Below are positions 33,290 through 41,493 of a stretch of 64,000 nucleotides of DNA, one piece after another. A program made the position numbers and the translations under genes. The stretch spans positions 372,001 to 436,000 of the forward strand of contig NZ_JAMTCF010000006.1 of assembly GCF_024171695.1 (NCBI RefSeq), given 5' to 3'. Each line of letters starts with the position of its first letter. Position 1 is the stretch's first letter. The notes beneath the pieces were generated by a model. That model had not been told where the DNA came from. It was given only the letters and a program-made list of their open reading frames with translations, and made no database searches. Source of the DNA: Actinosynnema pretiosum. Its GTDB lineage: Bacteria > Actinomycetota > Actinomycetes > Mycobacteriales > Pseudonocardiaceae.

Positions 33290-35377
33290 CTCAGGCGCAG
33301 GTAAAGCACATAATTCTTCAGCCAGAATATCAGCGTGACCCGACCCTAACTCCCGGTAAAAGATCAGCGCTTTTTCCCAATACTCTCTAGCTTCACAGTG
33401 ATCCCCTTTCTCAACCCTCATCTCTCCTAAGACTTGAAGTGCCCTCGCGTGCTCAAATCGACTTCCGCAGCGGACAGCGGCGGCTACCGCCTGCCACAAG
33501 GCAACCTCTGCATGCACCAAATTTCCCGCTATGCGGAGCGCCGCAGCGAGCATTGTGCTCGCCTGAGCGATGTCTAGATCATAAGAAAACCACATCGCCA
33601 CGTCGACCGCCTCTTGAGCGCAAGACACCGCACTGCGGGAATCCCCGAGTTGCAGGTGAGACCCCGCCATGCCCCGCAAGGTGATCCCCACATTGCTCAA
33701 CGCTCCCGTTCGCCTATAGTGGTCAAGCGCCCTTTCCTGGAGTTCCAGCGCAGCAGCGGGCTCCCCTCGACGGCGAAGCACTGCAGCCGAGTTCGCCAAG
33801 GCGTTGCTGCGCCCATGCCCGTCCCCAAGGCGATCGAACAACTCCACGGCTTTGGCGTAGTGCTCCATGGCCTCGCCCAACCTGCCCGCTCCGGTCAGCG
33901 CCATACCCAGGTTGTTGCGCGTTGTGGCCTCAGCCCATGCATCCTGTGACCGCACTGCAGCGGACAGGGCGTTGAAGTGGCTTTCCAACCAGCCATCCAA
34001 CTGCTTGTTCAGGTAGAAGTAGGTGCGGAGCACGTAGGCCAACTGCCAGCGCTGAGCGTCCAGCTCCGGCTCATCGACTCGACTGAGGTCGACCATTGCA
34101 GCCTCCGCGCCCCGAAGCCACGCCTGCGCCTCCTGAGCGCCGGAAAACGACTTCAACACTCCCGGCTGCCCCACGAGCGGTATCCGGGTTCGGTGCGGCG
34201 TCAACAGCAGATCAGCATGCGCAGCATTATGGAGATAATGCTCAAAAATCCTACGCAATGCAGCAGATCGCTCCCCCTCTCTCGCAACCGTCAACTCCAC
34301 CGCGTAAGAGCGGAGCAGGTCGTGCGCGCTGAACAAACCCGGCGCAACCTCACTCAGGAGGTGGACCTTGACAAGTTCATCGACCGCAGTCGCTACAACA
34401 GCGCACTCATAACCCGAAGCCGCTGCCAACGCATCGAGGTCAAAAGCCCCTCGGGGCTGCACGCCAACCGCGCGGAACACTGCAGCAGTCACCTCTCCCA
34501 GGTCCCGATAAGACCAGGAGAAGACTGATCTGATATCCGCTTCAGCAGTCATCGAGGACAGTCGGTTCGATTGACCGCGAAGCTCATCGGCCAGAACAGT
34601 CGCGGTGATCCCCGGACTGGAGGCGAGTCGCTGAGCGACGATGCGCAAGGCAAGGGGCAACCCCGCGCATACTCCGGTCAGCATGGCCGCTGTCGCCACT
34701 TCGAGGACCGCACGCCCTGCGAGTGCGACGAGCAACCGAGTCCCCGCTCGCACATCCAGCGGATCGACCCGCAGCAACGGCGCGTCCCGGTAGACGCCCA
34801 ACCCGCTGAGCACATGCCGACTGGTCACCAAGACCACCGAGGAAGAAGCACCGGGCAGGAGTGGCAGGACTTGGTGGGTGGACTTGGCGTTGTCGAGCAG
34901 GAGGATCATGCGACGCCCGCTCATCACCGTCCTGAGCTTCGCCGAACGCTCACCGATACCGATGAGCTCTTCCGGACGCGAAACCCCAAGCGACCTGAGC
35001 AGTCTGGAAGCGGCTTCCAGACTGCTCACCGGCGGTTCCGGGGCGAACCCGTGCAGATCGACGAACAGCTGTCCATCCGGAAAGTCATCGACGTGCTGGT
35101 GAGCCCACCTCAGCGCCAGCGCGGTTTTGCCCACTCCCGCTGTGCCGCTGATGACCACCAAGGAGGGCTGCCCGTCGGTGCGAGGTTCGAGCGCCCTCTC
35201 GAGCGCAGCCAACTCGGCTTCGCGTTCCACGAAGTGCCTCGCTCCGGCAGGCAACTCGCGGGGAACCTGCGGCACAGGCGCACTCCCCACGACCACATCA
35301 CCATGAACCACTCCCGCTTGAACGATGTTGTTGCCGCGTCCCGAGACCTGGTTGTGGGTCGTCTGGCGCTCTTCCAC
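33275..35377 (-). CDS. STAND/NB-ARC ATPase with TPRs and an N-terminal RHIM-like amyloid motif
   Basis: 700 aa. The N-terminus carries HNQVSGRGNN followed by IVQAGVVHGDV (residues about 8-28). This matches the N-x-x-S-G...(I/V)-Q-x-G-x-(I/V)-x-G pattern of bacterial amyloid signalling sequences that resemble animal RHIMs. The NB-ARC domain follows: Walker A GTAGVGKT (78-85), ILLLDNA (Walker B) and LVTSRH. A winged-helix region and about six TPRs run from about 480 to the end. The GTG at 35377 has GGGAG 6 nt upstream; the frame stays open to 35755, so a longer start is possible. GC and codon bias are lower than in neighbours, suggesting transfer. It diverges from a TIR-domain gene. A defence role is inferred. 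Confidence 0.82.
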   Translation of the reverse strand: MEERQTTHNQVSGRGNNIVQAGVVHGDVVVGSAPVPQVPRELPAGARHFVEREAELAALERALEPRTDGQPSLVVISGTAGVGKTALALRWAHQHVDDFPDGQLFVDLHGFAPEPPVSSLEAASRLLRSLGVSRPEELIGIGERSAKLRTVMSGRRMILLLDNAKSTHQVLPLLPGASSSVVLVTSRHVLSGLGVYRDAPLLRVDPLDVRAGTRLLVALAGRAVLEVATAAMLTGVCAGLPLALRIVAQRLASSPGITATVLADELRGQSNRLSSMTAEADIRSVFSWSYRDLGEVTAAVFRAVGVQPRGAFDLDALAAASGYECAVVATAVDELVKVHLLSEVAPGLFSAHDLLRSYAVELTVAREGERSAALRRIFEHYLHNAAHADLLLTPHRTRIPLVGQPGVLKSFSGAQEAQAWLRGAEAAMVDLSRVDEPELDAQRWQLAYVLRTYFYLNKQLDGWLESHFNALSAAVRSQDAWAEATTRNNLGMALTGAGRLGEAMEHYAKAVELFDRLGDGHGRSNALANSAAVLRRRGEPAAALELQERALDHYRRTGALSNVGITLRGMAGSHLQLGDSRSAVSCAQEAVDVAMWFSYDLDIAQASTMLAAALRIAGNLVHAEVALWQAVAAAVRCGSRFEHARALQVLGEMRVEKGDHCEAREYWEKALIFYRELGSGHADILAEELCALPAPEGPGR

Positions 35378-35884
35378 GGTTCGCTCCCGACGGCAGTCGC
35401 AAGAGTTCCCGAACACCTGGAACGCGGACAACAGGCGCCCGGCCTCGTCACCACTGTGGGGGATGTGCGCCCGGTATCGCACGCCGATGGGCGAGCAAGC
35501 CTCACACCATCGGACCGGATACCCATCCGGGGTAAAGATCCGGCCGCCCGCCAGCCGCAGGCCACCCTGTCCACGGCTTCTTCGCTCCTCTCGGTGGACG
35601 AGCGCGAGACCGCCCCCCGTAGCAGGCCTGCTTGGATCTTCGCCTCCTGAAGAGCCGCAGCGCGCAAAAGGAGCAGTGCCGGGGGCCAACCAGACGCTGC
35701 CTGGCTCTTCCCTCGTGCCTGCCCCGCCTCCGCTCACGACGCACATGCCCAGCACCTGCTCTGCGTGGACTCATGCGCACTTGCTGCTTCGATGCCCACG
35801 CGTTCTGCGGTGGAGCACCTGGCGAAGGCGGGTGGTGTAGGTTCGGCGCGTCTTCCGCAGGACCGTTGACAGGGGTTCGGCAAG
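35378..35884. other. Divergent intergenic region of the STAND and TIR genes
   Basis: About 500 bp presumably hold both promoters. The minus frame upstream of the chosen STAND start is open to 35755 and encodes cysteine pairs (CEAC, CDC). It could be an N-terminal extension or a small gene, but codon bias is weak and no ribosome site was found for it. A TTGACA at 35866-35871 lies too close to the TIR start to be its -35. Confidence 0.4.
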
Positions 35885-36781
35885 GTGACCACCGAAGAAG
35901 CGCCCGGCGTCGAGCCGCAGCTCTCCACCGACAGCAGGCGGAACGTCTTTGTCGTGCACGGCCGGAACTCGAAGGCACGGCGAGAGGTGTTCGACTTCTT
36001 GCGCGCGCTCGACCTCAAGCCTCTGGCGTGGGGCTCAGCTCTGGAGATGACCGGTGAGGGCGCACCGTTCATCGGCACCGTGCTGAAGGAGGGCATGAGC
36101 CGCTGCCAGGCCATCCTGGTGCTGATGACCCCTGACGAACTGGTGCAGCTGAAGCCCGAGTTCCTGAAGAGCACGGACGGTGAGGCCGAGCGCATGCCTG
36201 CCGGACAAGCACGGCCCAACGTGCTGTTCGAGGCAGGCGCCGCCTTGGCGCTCTACCCCGAGCGAACCCTGATCGTGGAGTTCGGCGAGGTCAGGAGCCT
36301 CTCGGACATCGACGGCCGGTACATCTACCGTCTGCGGGACACCAAGGGTGCGCGAAGCGCTCTGGTGGAAGGGCTGCGCCGGGTCCGCTGCCTCGTGGAC
36401 ACCAGCAGCTCGGACTGGCTCTACTCCTCACTGACGACACCCGAAACCGAGCCCTCGAAAGAACCGGCCGTCCCCGTGCCCCCGGTCCCCGTCCCAGCAC
36501 AACCTCCGACGCCCTCCACGGGGCCTCTCATCCTGGGCGTCCCCAACGTCAGTCGGCGGTCGCGGTACCACGTCGTGCACGGGGAGGTCACCAACCAGGA
36601 GCAGCGATCCATCACCGCCGAACTGAAAGTGATCTTCTACGGCGACACCGGAATCCTCGGATCAGCGGGCGGCTTCGTAGAGGTCGAACCGGGGGTGACC
36701 AAGGTCTACGAGTTCATGACTCCAGACCAGGTGGAGGCTTACACCAAGGTCGTTCCCCAGGTCTCCTCGATCCTGAACTGA
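35885..36781 (+). CDS. TIR-like protein (CAP12/Pycsar-type) with C-terminal beta domain
   Basis: 298 aa. Residues 18-165 fit the TIR-like nucleotide-binding family found as CBASS Cap12 and Pycsar effectors: NVFVVHGRNSKARREV, LKPLAWGSALEMTG, AILVLMTPDE and RPNVLFEAGAAL, with the candidate catalytic Glu116. A proline-rich linker (about 190-213) leads to a beta domain of about 85 residues (VVHGEVTNQEQRS, LKVIFYGDTGILGSAG, VEPGVTKVYEF) like FxLYD-type domains. No cyclase gene is adjacent; the neighbour is the STAND ATPase. NAD+ degradation on activation is the family expectation, and which signal triggers it is unknown. It starts at GTG 35885 with an unremarkable ribosome site. Confidence 0.8.
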   Translation: MTTEEAPGVEPQLSTDSRRNVFVVHGRNSKARREVFDFLRALDLKPLAWGSALEMTGEGAPFIGTVLKEGMSRCQAILVLMTPDELVQLKPEFLKSTDGEAERMPAGQARPNVLFEAGAALALYPERTLIVEFGEVRSLSDIDGRYIYRLRDTKGARSALVEGLRRVRCLVDTSSSDWLYSSLTTPETEPSKEPAVPVPPVPVPAQPPTPSTGPLILGVPNVSRRSRYHVVHGEVTNQEQRSITAELKVIFYGDTGILGSAGGFVEVEPGVTKVYEFMTPDQVEAYTKVVPQVSSILN

Positions 36782-36829
36782 CGTCCGACCTGAGAGGCAG
36801 TGCTCCACGGCCGGGCCCAGCCCTCAGGC

Positions 36830-38209
36830 CTACGGCAGCACCCGCACCGCCGAGTGCGGCAGCTCCCACGGCCGCAGCGGCGGGTTCGCCTGCGGCGGGT
36901 GCAGCGGGCCGCGCGCCACCGCCAGGAGCACGCTCGGGCGCAGCAGCGCGCGCGGCGGCTCGACCAGGGAGCGCACGTCCAACCACGCCCGCGCCACCGT
37001 CGGGCTCCCGGTGGCCGCGAACCCGACCCGCTCCAGCAGCCGCGCCGCCACCCGCCCCCGAGGCCCCGGCCGGGGCCCGGTGGTGGCCGGGAACCTCAGG
37101 TCCAGCCCGGTCACCACGTCCCACGCCCGCGCCGACACCCGCCCCACCGCCCGCTGCACGCGCGCCGCGCCGTGCCCGATGCCCCGATCCCCCAACGCCT
37201 CCGAGAACGCCACCGCCCCCAGCGCCGCCAGCGACATCCCCTGCCCGTGCACCGGGTTGAGCGTGCACGCCGCGTCCCCCAGCACCACGAACCCCTCCGG
37301 CCACCCGTCCGCGCCCCGCAGCCGCAGCCTCCGGTTCGCGGGCGACCGCATCCCCCTCGGCGGGCCGAGCGGTCGGGCGTCGGCGATCAGGTCGCCGATC
37401 ACCGGGTGCCGCAGCCGCCCCGCGCACCGCGCGAACGCCTCCTCGCCGGTGGACGGCCGCTGCTCGCGGGTGCCGACCAGGGTGACGCTCCACCGGTCGC
37501 CCTCGATCGGGCACAGCAGCCCGCTGCGCAGCTGGCCGGGGTGCTCGGGGTCGGGCAGCACGCTCACGGCGGGCGCGTCCGAGCGCCCCGCGTACAGCCG
37601 GGTGCTGTAGAACTCGCCGGGGTCGACGTGCTCCTCGGCGGGCGGCCTCGCGCCCAGCGCGGACAGCCACACCGGCGCGGCCGAGCGGTGGCCGGTGGCG
37701 TCGACGACGTAGTCGGCGGTGACGCGCCCGGTGCGACCGTCGCGGCGGTCGCGCACCAGGACGCCGGTCACCCGCTCGGGCCCGCCGAGCAGGCCGGTGG
37801 CGTCGGTGCTCTCCAGCAGGTGGACGCGCTCGTCGGCGAGGACCCGCTCGCGCACCACGTGCTCGACCAGCGCCCGGCTCGCGCTGAGCACGGACTGCAC
37901 CTCCGGGAACCGCGCCACCCACCCGGCGGGCAGCAGCACGAGCATCCGGTCGGGCACGCCCACGCGCTGCGCGCCCAGGTCGAGCAGCTCGTCGGTAGTC
38001 CCAGGCAGCAGGTGGTCGAGCGCGTGCGCGCCGCCGGACAGCAGCACGTGCGTGTGCCGGGCCTGCGGCGTGCCGGACCGCTCGCGCGGCCCCTGCGGCA
38101 GCCGGTCGCGCTCGACCAGCAGCACCTCGCCGACGTGGTCGGCCAGCACGCGGGCGGCCAGCAGGCCCGCGATGCCCGCTCCCAGCACCACTGCACGGGT
38201 GGTGGCCAT
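36830..38209 (-). CDS. FAD-dependent monooxygenase/oxidoreductase
   Basis: 459 aa. The FAD-binding GxGxxG is AVVLGAGIAGLLAARVLAD at the N-terminus. DYVVDATGHRS is the middle motif, and GFVVLGDAACTLNPVHGQGMSLAA is the GD motif that contacts the flavin ribityl chain. The set matches group A aromatic/polyketide hydroxylases and geranylgeranyl-reductase-like enzymes. The ATG at 38209 has GAGGAGGCGAGG upstream. It is monocistronic, on the right flank of the low-GC TIR/STAND island. Natural-product tailoring or lipid oxidation is possible; substrate unknown. Confidence 0.8.
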   Translation of the reverse strand: MATTRAVVLGAGIAGLLAARVLADHVGEVLLVERDRLPQGPRERSGTPQARHTHVLLSGGAHALDHLLPGTTDELLDLGAQRVGVPDRMLVLLPAGWVARFPEVQSVLSASRALVEHVVRERVLADERVHLLESTDATGLLGGPERVTGVLVRDRRDGRTGRVTADYVVDATGHRSAAPVWLSALGARPPAEEHVDPGEFYSTRLYAGRSDAPAVSVLPDPEHPGQLRSGLLCPIEGDRWSVTLVGTREQRPSTGEEAFARCAGRLRHPVIGDLIADARPLGPPRGMRSPANRRLRLRGADGWPEGFVVLGDAACTLNPVHGQGMSLAALGAVAFSEALGDRGIGHGAARVQRAVGRVSARAWDVVTGLDLRFPATTGPRPGPRGRVAARLLERVGFAATGSPTVARAWLDVRSLVEPPRALLRPSVLLAVARGPLHPPQANPPLRPWELPHSAVRVLP

Positions 38210-38633
38210 GGGCCTCGCCTCCTCCGGCCCCGCGCTGCGGCTCGGGACCACGACCCGCCGCACCGCGTTCCGGCGCTGCCGCTCACCCGGTCCGGCTCTT
38301 CCCTCTGACGCGGTGGACCCTATGGCGAGCCGGGAGCAGCGCGCAGGGCCGGGAAGTGGCGCGGAAACCCTGGTCAGGTGGGGCGCCGGGGGTGCGGACA
38401 GTCGCGGTCGGCACGGCCCCCCGGCGCGTTCCGGTGAACGTCGCCGCGCGCCGACTGCGGTCCGTCGCGCAAACCCCCGGCACGTCTTCCCGCTCGGGGG
38501 GACGCGCGCGGTCCACACCATCCGATGCGGGGTAGTTCCCCCGGTCGGGAGGCGGCGCCGAAATACCGGTGCGCATTTCACCCGGCCGGTGAGGTTCTCC
38601 GCACGGGCGCGGGGTACCCGCGCCCGGCCGGGG
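38210..38633. other. Intergenic stretch with a hairpin for the SgcJ-like gene
   Basis: No gene is supported. A hairpin with 10-bp arms (38604-38613 and 38617-38626) sits 8 bp beyond the stop of the lipoprotein gene at 38634 and is its likely terminator. The remainder presumably holds the promoter of nothing on this strand except upstream sequence of the monooxygenase gene, for which no clear -35/-10 is visible. Confidence 0.4.
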
Positions 38634-39119
38634 TCACGGCTTGCGGGACGAGTGGTGCTCCACGATCGTCCACCGACCGTCGCGGCGCTCGAAGACGAAG
38701 GTCATGCGGGCCTGCACGGTGTCCGGCTCGCCCTCGCTGGTCACGGCGAAGTCGTAGAGGCCGGACAGGACCACCGCGTCGGGGCCGAGCGCCCTGGTCT
38801 TGGGCTCGACGAGGGTTCCGCTGGGCCTGAGCTCCAGGAAGTGCTCGAAGTACTCGGTGATCTCGGCGCGGGTGTCGTGGACCTCGCCCGCGACGGTGGG
38901 CAGCAGCACCGCGTCCGCCGCGTACTGGTCGACCACGCCGTCCAGGTCGCCCGCGACGAGGCTGGCGTTCCAGCGGTCGAACAGGGCCTTCGGGTCACCG
39001 GGCTGTCCGGGCGCGGCGGGAGCGGTGGAGGGGTCCGGGGTCGCGGCCTGGCCGGTGCCGCAGGCGGTGGCGAGCAGCAGGACGGCGGCGGTGGCGGTCA
39101 GTGCGGGTGCGGTCTTCAC
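38634..39119 (-). CDS. SgcJ/EcaC-like (SnoaL/NTF2-fold) lipoprotein
   Basis: 161 aa. The lipoprotein signal ends in LATACG (Cys about 20), followed by a T/P/A spacer and an NTF2-like cone fold: ALFDRWNASLVAGDLDGVVDQYAADAVLLPTVAG and the end pattern GRWTIVEHHSSRKP. This is the pattern of the SgcJ/EcaC family, named after an enediyne-cluster protein but widespread. The GTG at 39119 has GGGAGG upstream. It lies downstream of the two-component genes on the same strand after a 100-bp gap. Function unknown; a ligand-binding surface protein is likely. Confidence 0.75.
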   Translation of the reverse strand: MKTAPALTATAAVLLLATACGTGQAATPDPSTAPAAPGQPGDPKALFDRWNASLVAGDLDGVVDQYAADAVLLPTVAGEVHDTRAEITEYFEHFLELRPSGTLVEPKTRALGPDAVVLSGLYDFAVTSEGEPDTVQARMTFVFERRDGRWTIVEHHSSRKP

Positions 39120-39219
39120 GGTGGTTCCTCCCTCGGCGCCGGGCGGGGTTGATCACCCGACGTCACCCAGCCTGGGGAGGGGGCGTGCAGCGGATCGGCA
39201 GGAGAGCGGCAGAGGACGG

Positions 39220-40566
39220 TCAACTTTCCGCGCGGGTTCCGGCGCGCGGAAACGTGACCCTGGCCTCAAGGCCGCCGCCGGGGACGTCGTGCAGCGCCAC
39301 CGCGCCCTGGTCGTCCTCCACGAGCTGGCGCACGATCGCCAGGCCGAGGCCGGTGCCGCCGGGCCTGCCGCGCCAGAACCGGTCGAACGCGCGCTCCCGG
39401 TGCTCGCGGCTCAGGCCCGGTCCCCGGTCGGCCACGGACACCAGCACGCGGTCCCGGTCGGCGGACGCCCGCAGGGTCAGGGCGCTGCCCTCCGGGGCCG
39501 CGTCCAGCGCGTTCGCGATCAGGTTGTCCAGCACCTGCTCCAGGTGGCCGGGGATGAGCGCGGCCACCACCCCCGGCTCCACGACCTCGCGCAGCCGCAC
39601 GCCCTTGTCGTCGGCGGCGGCCCGCCACGCCTCGGCCCTGGTGCGCACCACCGCGTCCACCCGCACCGGCTCGCGGATGCCGTCCTCGGCCTGCGCGCGG
39701 GCCAGCGCCAGCAGGTCGTTGACCAGCCGCGACATCCGCACCACCTCGGCGATGGCCCCGTCGAGCGCCTCGCGGGCCCTCGGGTCGTCGGACAGGTCGT
39801 GCACGTTGTCCAGGCCCAGGCGCAGCGCGGTCAGCGGGGAGCGGAGCTGGTGCGAGACGTCGGCGACGAAGTCGCGCTTCGCGGACAGCAGCTGGTCGAT
39901 GCGGTGCGCGCCGATGTTGATCGCGCGCGCCACCCGGCGGGTCTCGTCGGGGCCGATCTCCTCGGCGCGCACGCTCAGGTCGCCCTGCCCGAACCGGGTG
40001 GCGGCGGCCTGCAGGGAGCGCAGCGGCCTGGTCAGCGAGCGGGCCATGAGCAGGGCGAGCACGGCGGTGAGGGCGAGCGTGGCGATCCCGGCGACGATGC
40101 GGAAGGTCCAGATCGTGCGGATCTGCTGCTCCAGCGCGACCGTCGGGTAGGTGACCCGGACCGCGCCGACCACGGCCCCGGACGCGTCGCGCGCGGGCGC
40201 GGTGACGACCAGGGCGGGCGTGCCGAGCCTGCTGTCCTCCAACCACTCGACGCCCTCCTCGCCGCGCAGCGCCGCGCCCAGCGACTCGGTGGCCCCCACG
40301 TCCCGGCCGAGCGCGGGCGCCCCCCGCGCGTCGACCAGCTCGACGCGGCCGTGGGACTGGGCCTCGAACTCGTCGCGCAGCGACCGCAGGGTCGCCTCGG
40401 AACCGCCGTCGCCCTGCAGGAACGCGATGGTGCGGGCGTCGCGCAGCGCGCCTTCGAGCAGGTTGGTGCGCAGCAGGTCGCCGAGGCTGATGCCGACCGG
40501 GACGGTGAACACCGCCAGCGCGATCACCACCAGCAGCAGCGAGGAGGTGACCAGGCGGCGCTGCAT
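39220..40566 (-). CDS. Sensor histidine kinase (OmpR-partner type)
   Basis: 448 aa. A transmembrane helix at about 7-29, an extracytoplasmic sensor segment, and a second helix at about 152-172 precede HAMP (RSLTRPLRSLQ), HisKA with DVSHQLRSPLTALR (phospho-His) and HATPase_c (DNLIANALDAAPEG, DRGPGL, GGTGLGLAIVRQLV). The ATG at 40566 shares its A with the regulator's TGA, so the pair is translationally coupled. The signal is unknown. It may respond to envelope or antibiotic stress, as many such pairs do, but nothing in the sequence shows this. Confidence 0.88.
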   Translation of the reverse strand: MQRRLVTSSLLLVVIALAVFTVPVGISLGDLLRTNLLEGALRDARTIAFLQGDGGSEATLRSLRDEFEAQSHGRVELVDARGAPALGRDVGATESLGAALRGEEGVEWLEDSRLGTPALVVTAPARDASGAVVGAVRVTYPTVALEQQIRTIWTFRIVAGIATLALTAVLALLMARSLTRPLRSLQAAATRFGQGDLSVRAEEIGPDETRRVARAINIGAHRIDQLLSAKRDFVADVSHQLRSPLTALRLGLDNVHDLSDDPRAREALDGAIAEVVRMSRLVNDLLALARAQAEDGIREPVRVDAVVRTRAEAWRAAADDKGVRLREVVEPGVVAALIPGHLEQVLDNLIANALDAAPEGSALTLRASADRDRVLVSVADRGPGLSREHRERAFDRFWRGRPGGTGLGLAIVRQLVEDDQGAVALHDVPGGGLEARVTFPRAGTRAES

Positions 40567-41243
40567 CACGGCAGGACCTCCAGGCGGAACCCGACGCCGC
40601 GCACCGTCTCGATCCGCAGCGCGCCGTCGAACTTGCGGCGCAGCACGCCCACGTGCACGTCCAGGGTGCGGGTGGGGCCGTGCCAGTGCGCGTCCCACAC
40701 GGCTTCGAGGATCTGCTCGCGGGTGAACGCCGCGCCGGGGTCCTCGGCCAGGAACGAGAGCAGGTCGAACTCCTTGGGCGCGAGCACCTGCTCGTCCTCG
40801 CCCACGTGCACGCGCCGCGCCCGCCGGTCGAGCCGGACCCGGCCGAGCACGAGCACCCCGTCGTCCTCGGGGGCGGTGTCCTGCGGCGCGCTCTGCCGGT
40901 AGCGGCGCAGCACGGCGCGGATGCGGGCGACGATCTCGCGGGTCCCGAACGGCTTGGACACGTAGTCGTCCGCGCCGACCTCGAGCCCGACCACGGTGTC
41001 GACCTCGTCGGAGCGGGCGGTGATCACGATGACCGGCAGGTCGGTGCGGGCGCGCAGGGCCCGGCACACGTCGAGGCCGTCCACGTCGGGCAGCCCGAGG
41101 TCGAGCAGCACGACCTCGTAGCCGGTGGCGGCCAGCGCCGCCGCTCCCGTCGTGACCCACTCCACCGCGAACCCGAACCGCTCGAGGCCGGTGGCCAGGG
41201 ACCGGGCTATCGCGGGATCGTCCTCGACCACCAACACCTTCAC
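40566..41243 (-). CDS. OmpR-family response regulator
   Basis: 225 aa. The receiver domain has VLVVEDDPAIARSL, the phospho-acceptor in VVLLDLGLPDVDG, ITA and KPF; the winged-helix output domain has LAPKEFDLLSFLAEDPG and TLDVHVGVLRRKF. The GTG at 41243 is chosen because the receiver begins there; an in-frame start 20 codons upstream exists but adds unrelated residues. First gene of the pair with the histidine kinase. Confidence 0.88.
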   Translation of the reverse strand: MKVLVVEDDPAIARSLATGLERFGFAVEWVTTGAAALAATGYEVVLLDLGLPDVDGLDVCRALRARTDLPVIVITARSDEVDTVVGLEVGADDYVSKPFGTREIVARIRAVLRRYRQSAPQDTAPEDDGVLVLGRVRLDRRARRVHVGEDEQVLAPKEFDLLSFLAEDPGAAFTREQILEAVWDAHWHGPTRTLDVHVGVLRRKFDGALRIETVRGVGFRLEVLP

Positions 41244-41366
41244 CGGGCCAGTCTCGGCGGGGGCCGCTCCGTTGTCGAGCACGGGCGCAGTGGAGCAGGA
41301 CACACCGCAGCGGGACGGCAGGACCTGGGAAGGGGAACGGCAGGAGCGCAGGTCAGCGGGGTGCGG

Positions 41367-41420
41367 CGGGGTGGCGGCGGGGTGATGGCGGGGTGATGGC
41401 GGGGTGGCGGCGGGGTGATG
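41367..41420. repeat. Short GGCGGGGTGAT tandem repeat
   Basis: Imperfect copies of an 11-bp unit (ggcggggtgat / ggcggggtggc) run between the response-regulator start and the toxin-operon terminator. No coding potential. Confidence 0.6.
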
Positions 41421-41425
41421 GCAGC

Positions 41426-41467
41426 GCGCGTGGCGCCGGGAGGTCGCTGCCTCCCGGCGCCACGCGC
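41426..41467 (-). terminator. Terminator of the ESX/toxin operon
   Basis: Perfect 18-bp arms (41426-41443 and 41450-41467) with a 6-nt loop, 27 bp downstream of the toxin gene stop. No T-tract. Confidence 0.7.
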
Positions 41468-41493
41468 TTCAGGAACCCGTTGACGACGGGTGG

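Noticed and set aside
35378..35755. Longer STAND protein starting at 35755
   Set aside because: The GTG at 35377 has a good ribosome site and puts the RHIM-like motif at the N-terminus, as in related proteins. The extension lacks recognisable domain content, though its Cys pairs leave some doubt.
35866..35871. TTGACA before the TIR gene
   Set aside because: Only 13 bp from the start codon, leaving no room for a -10 and transcription start.
38634..39119. SgcJ-like gene as evidence for enediyne biosynthesis
   Set aside because: The SgcJ/EcaC family is widespread and this copy is a lipoprotein next to a two-component system, far from the Unb genes.
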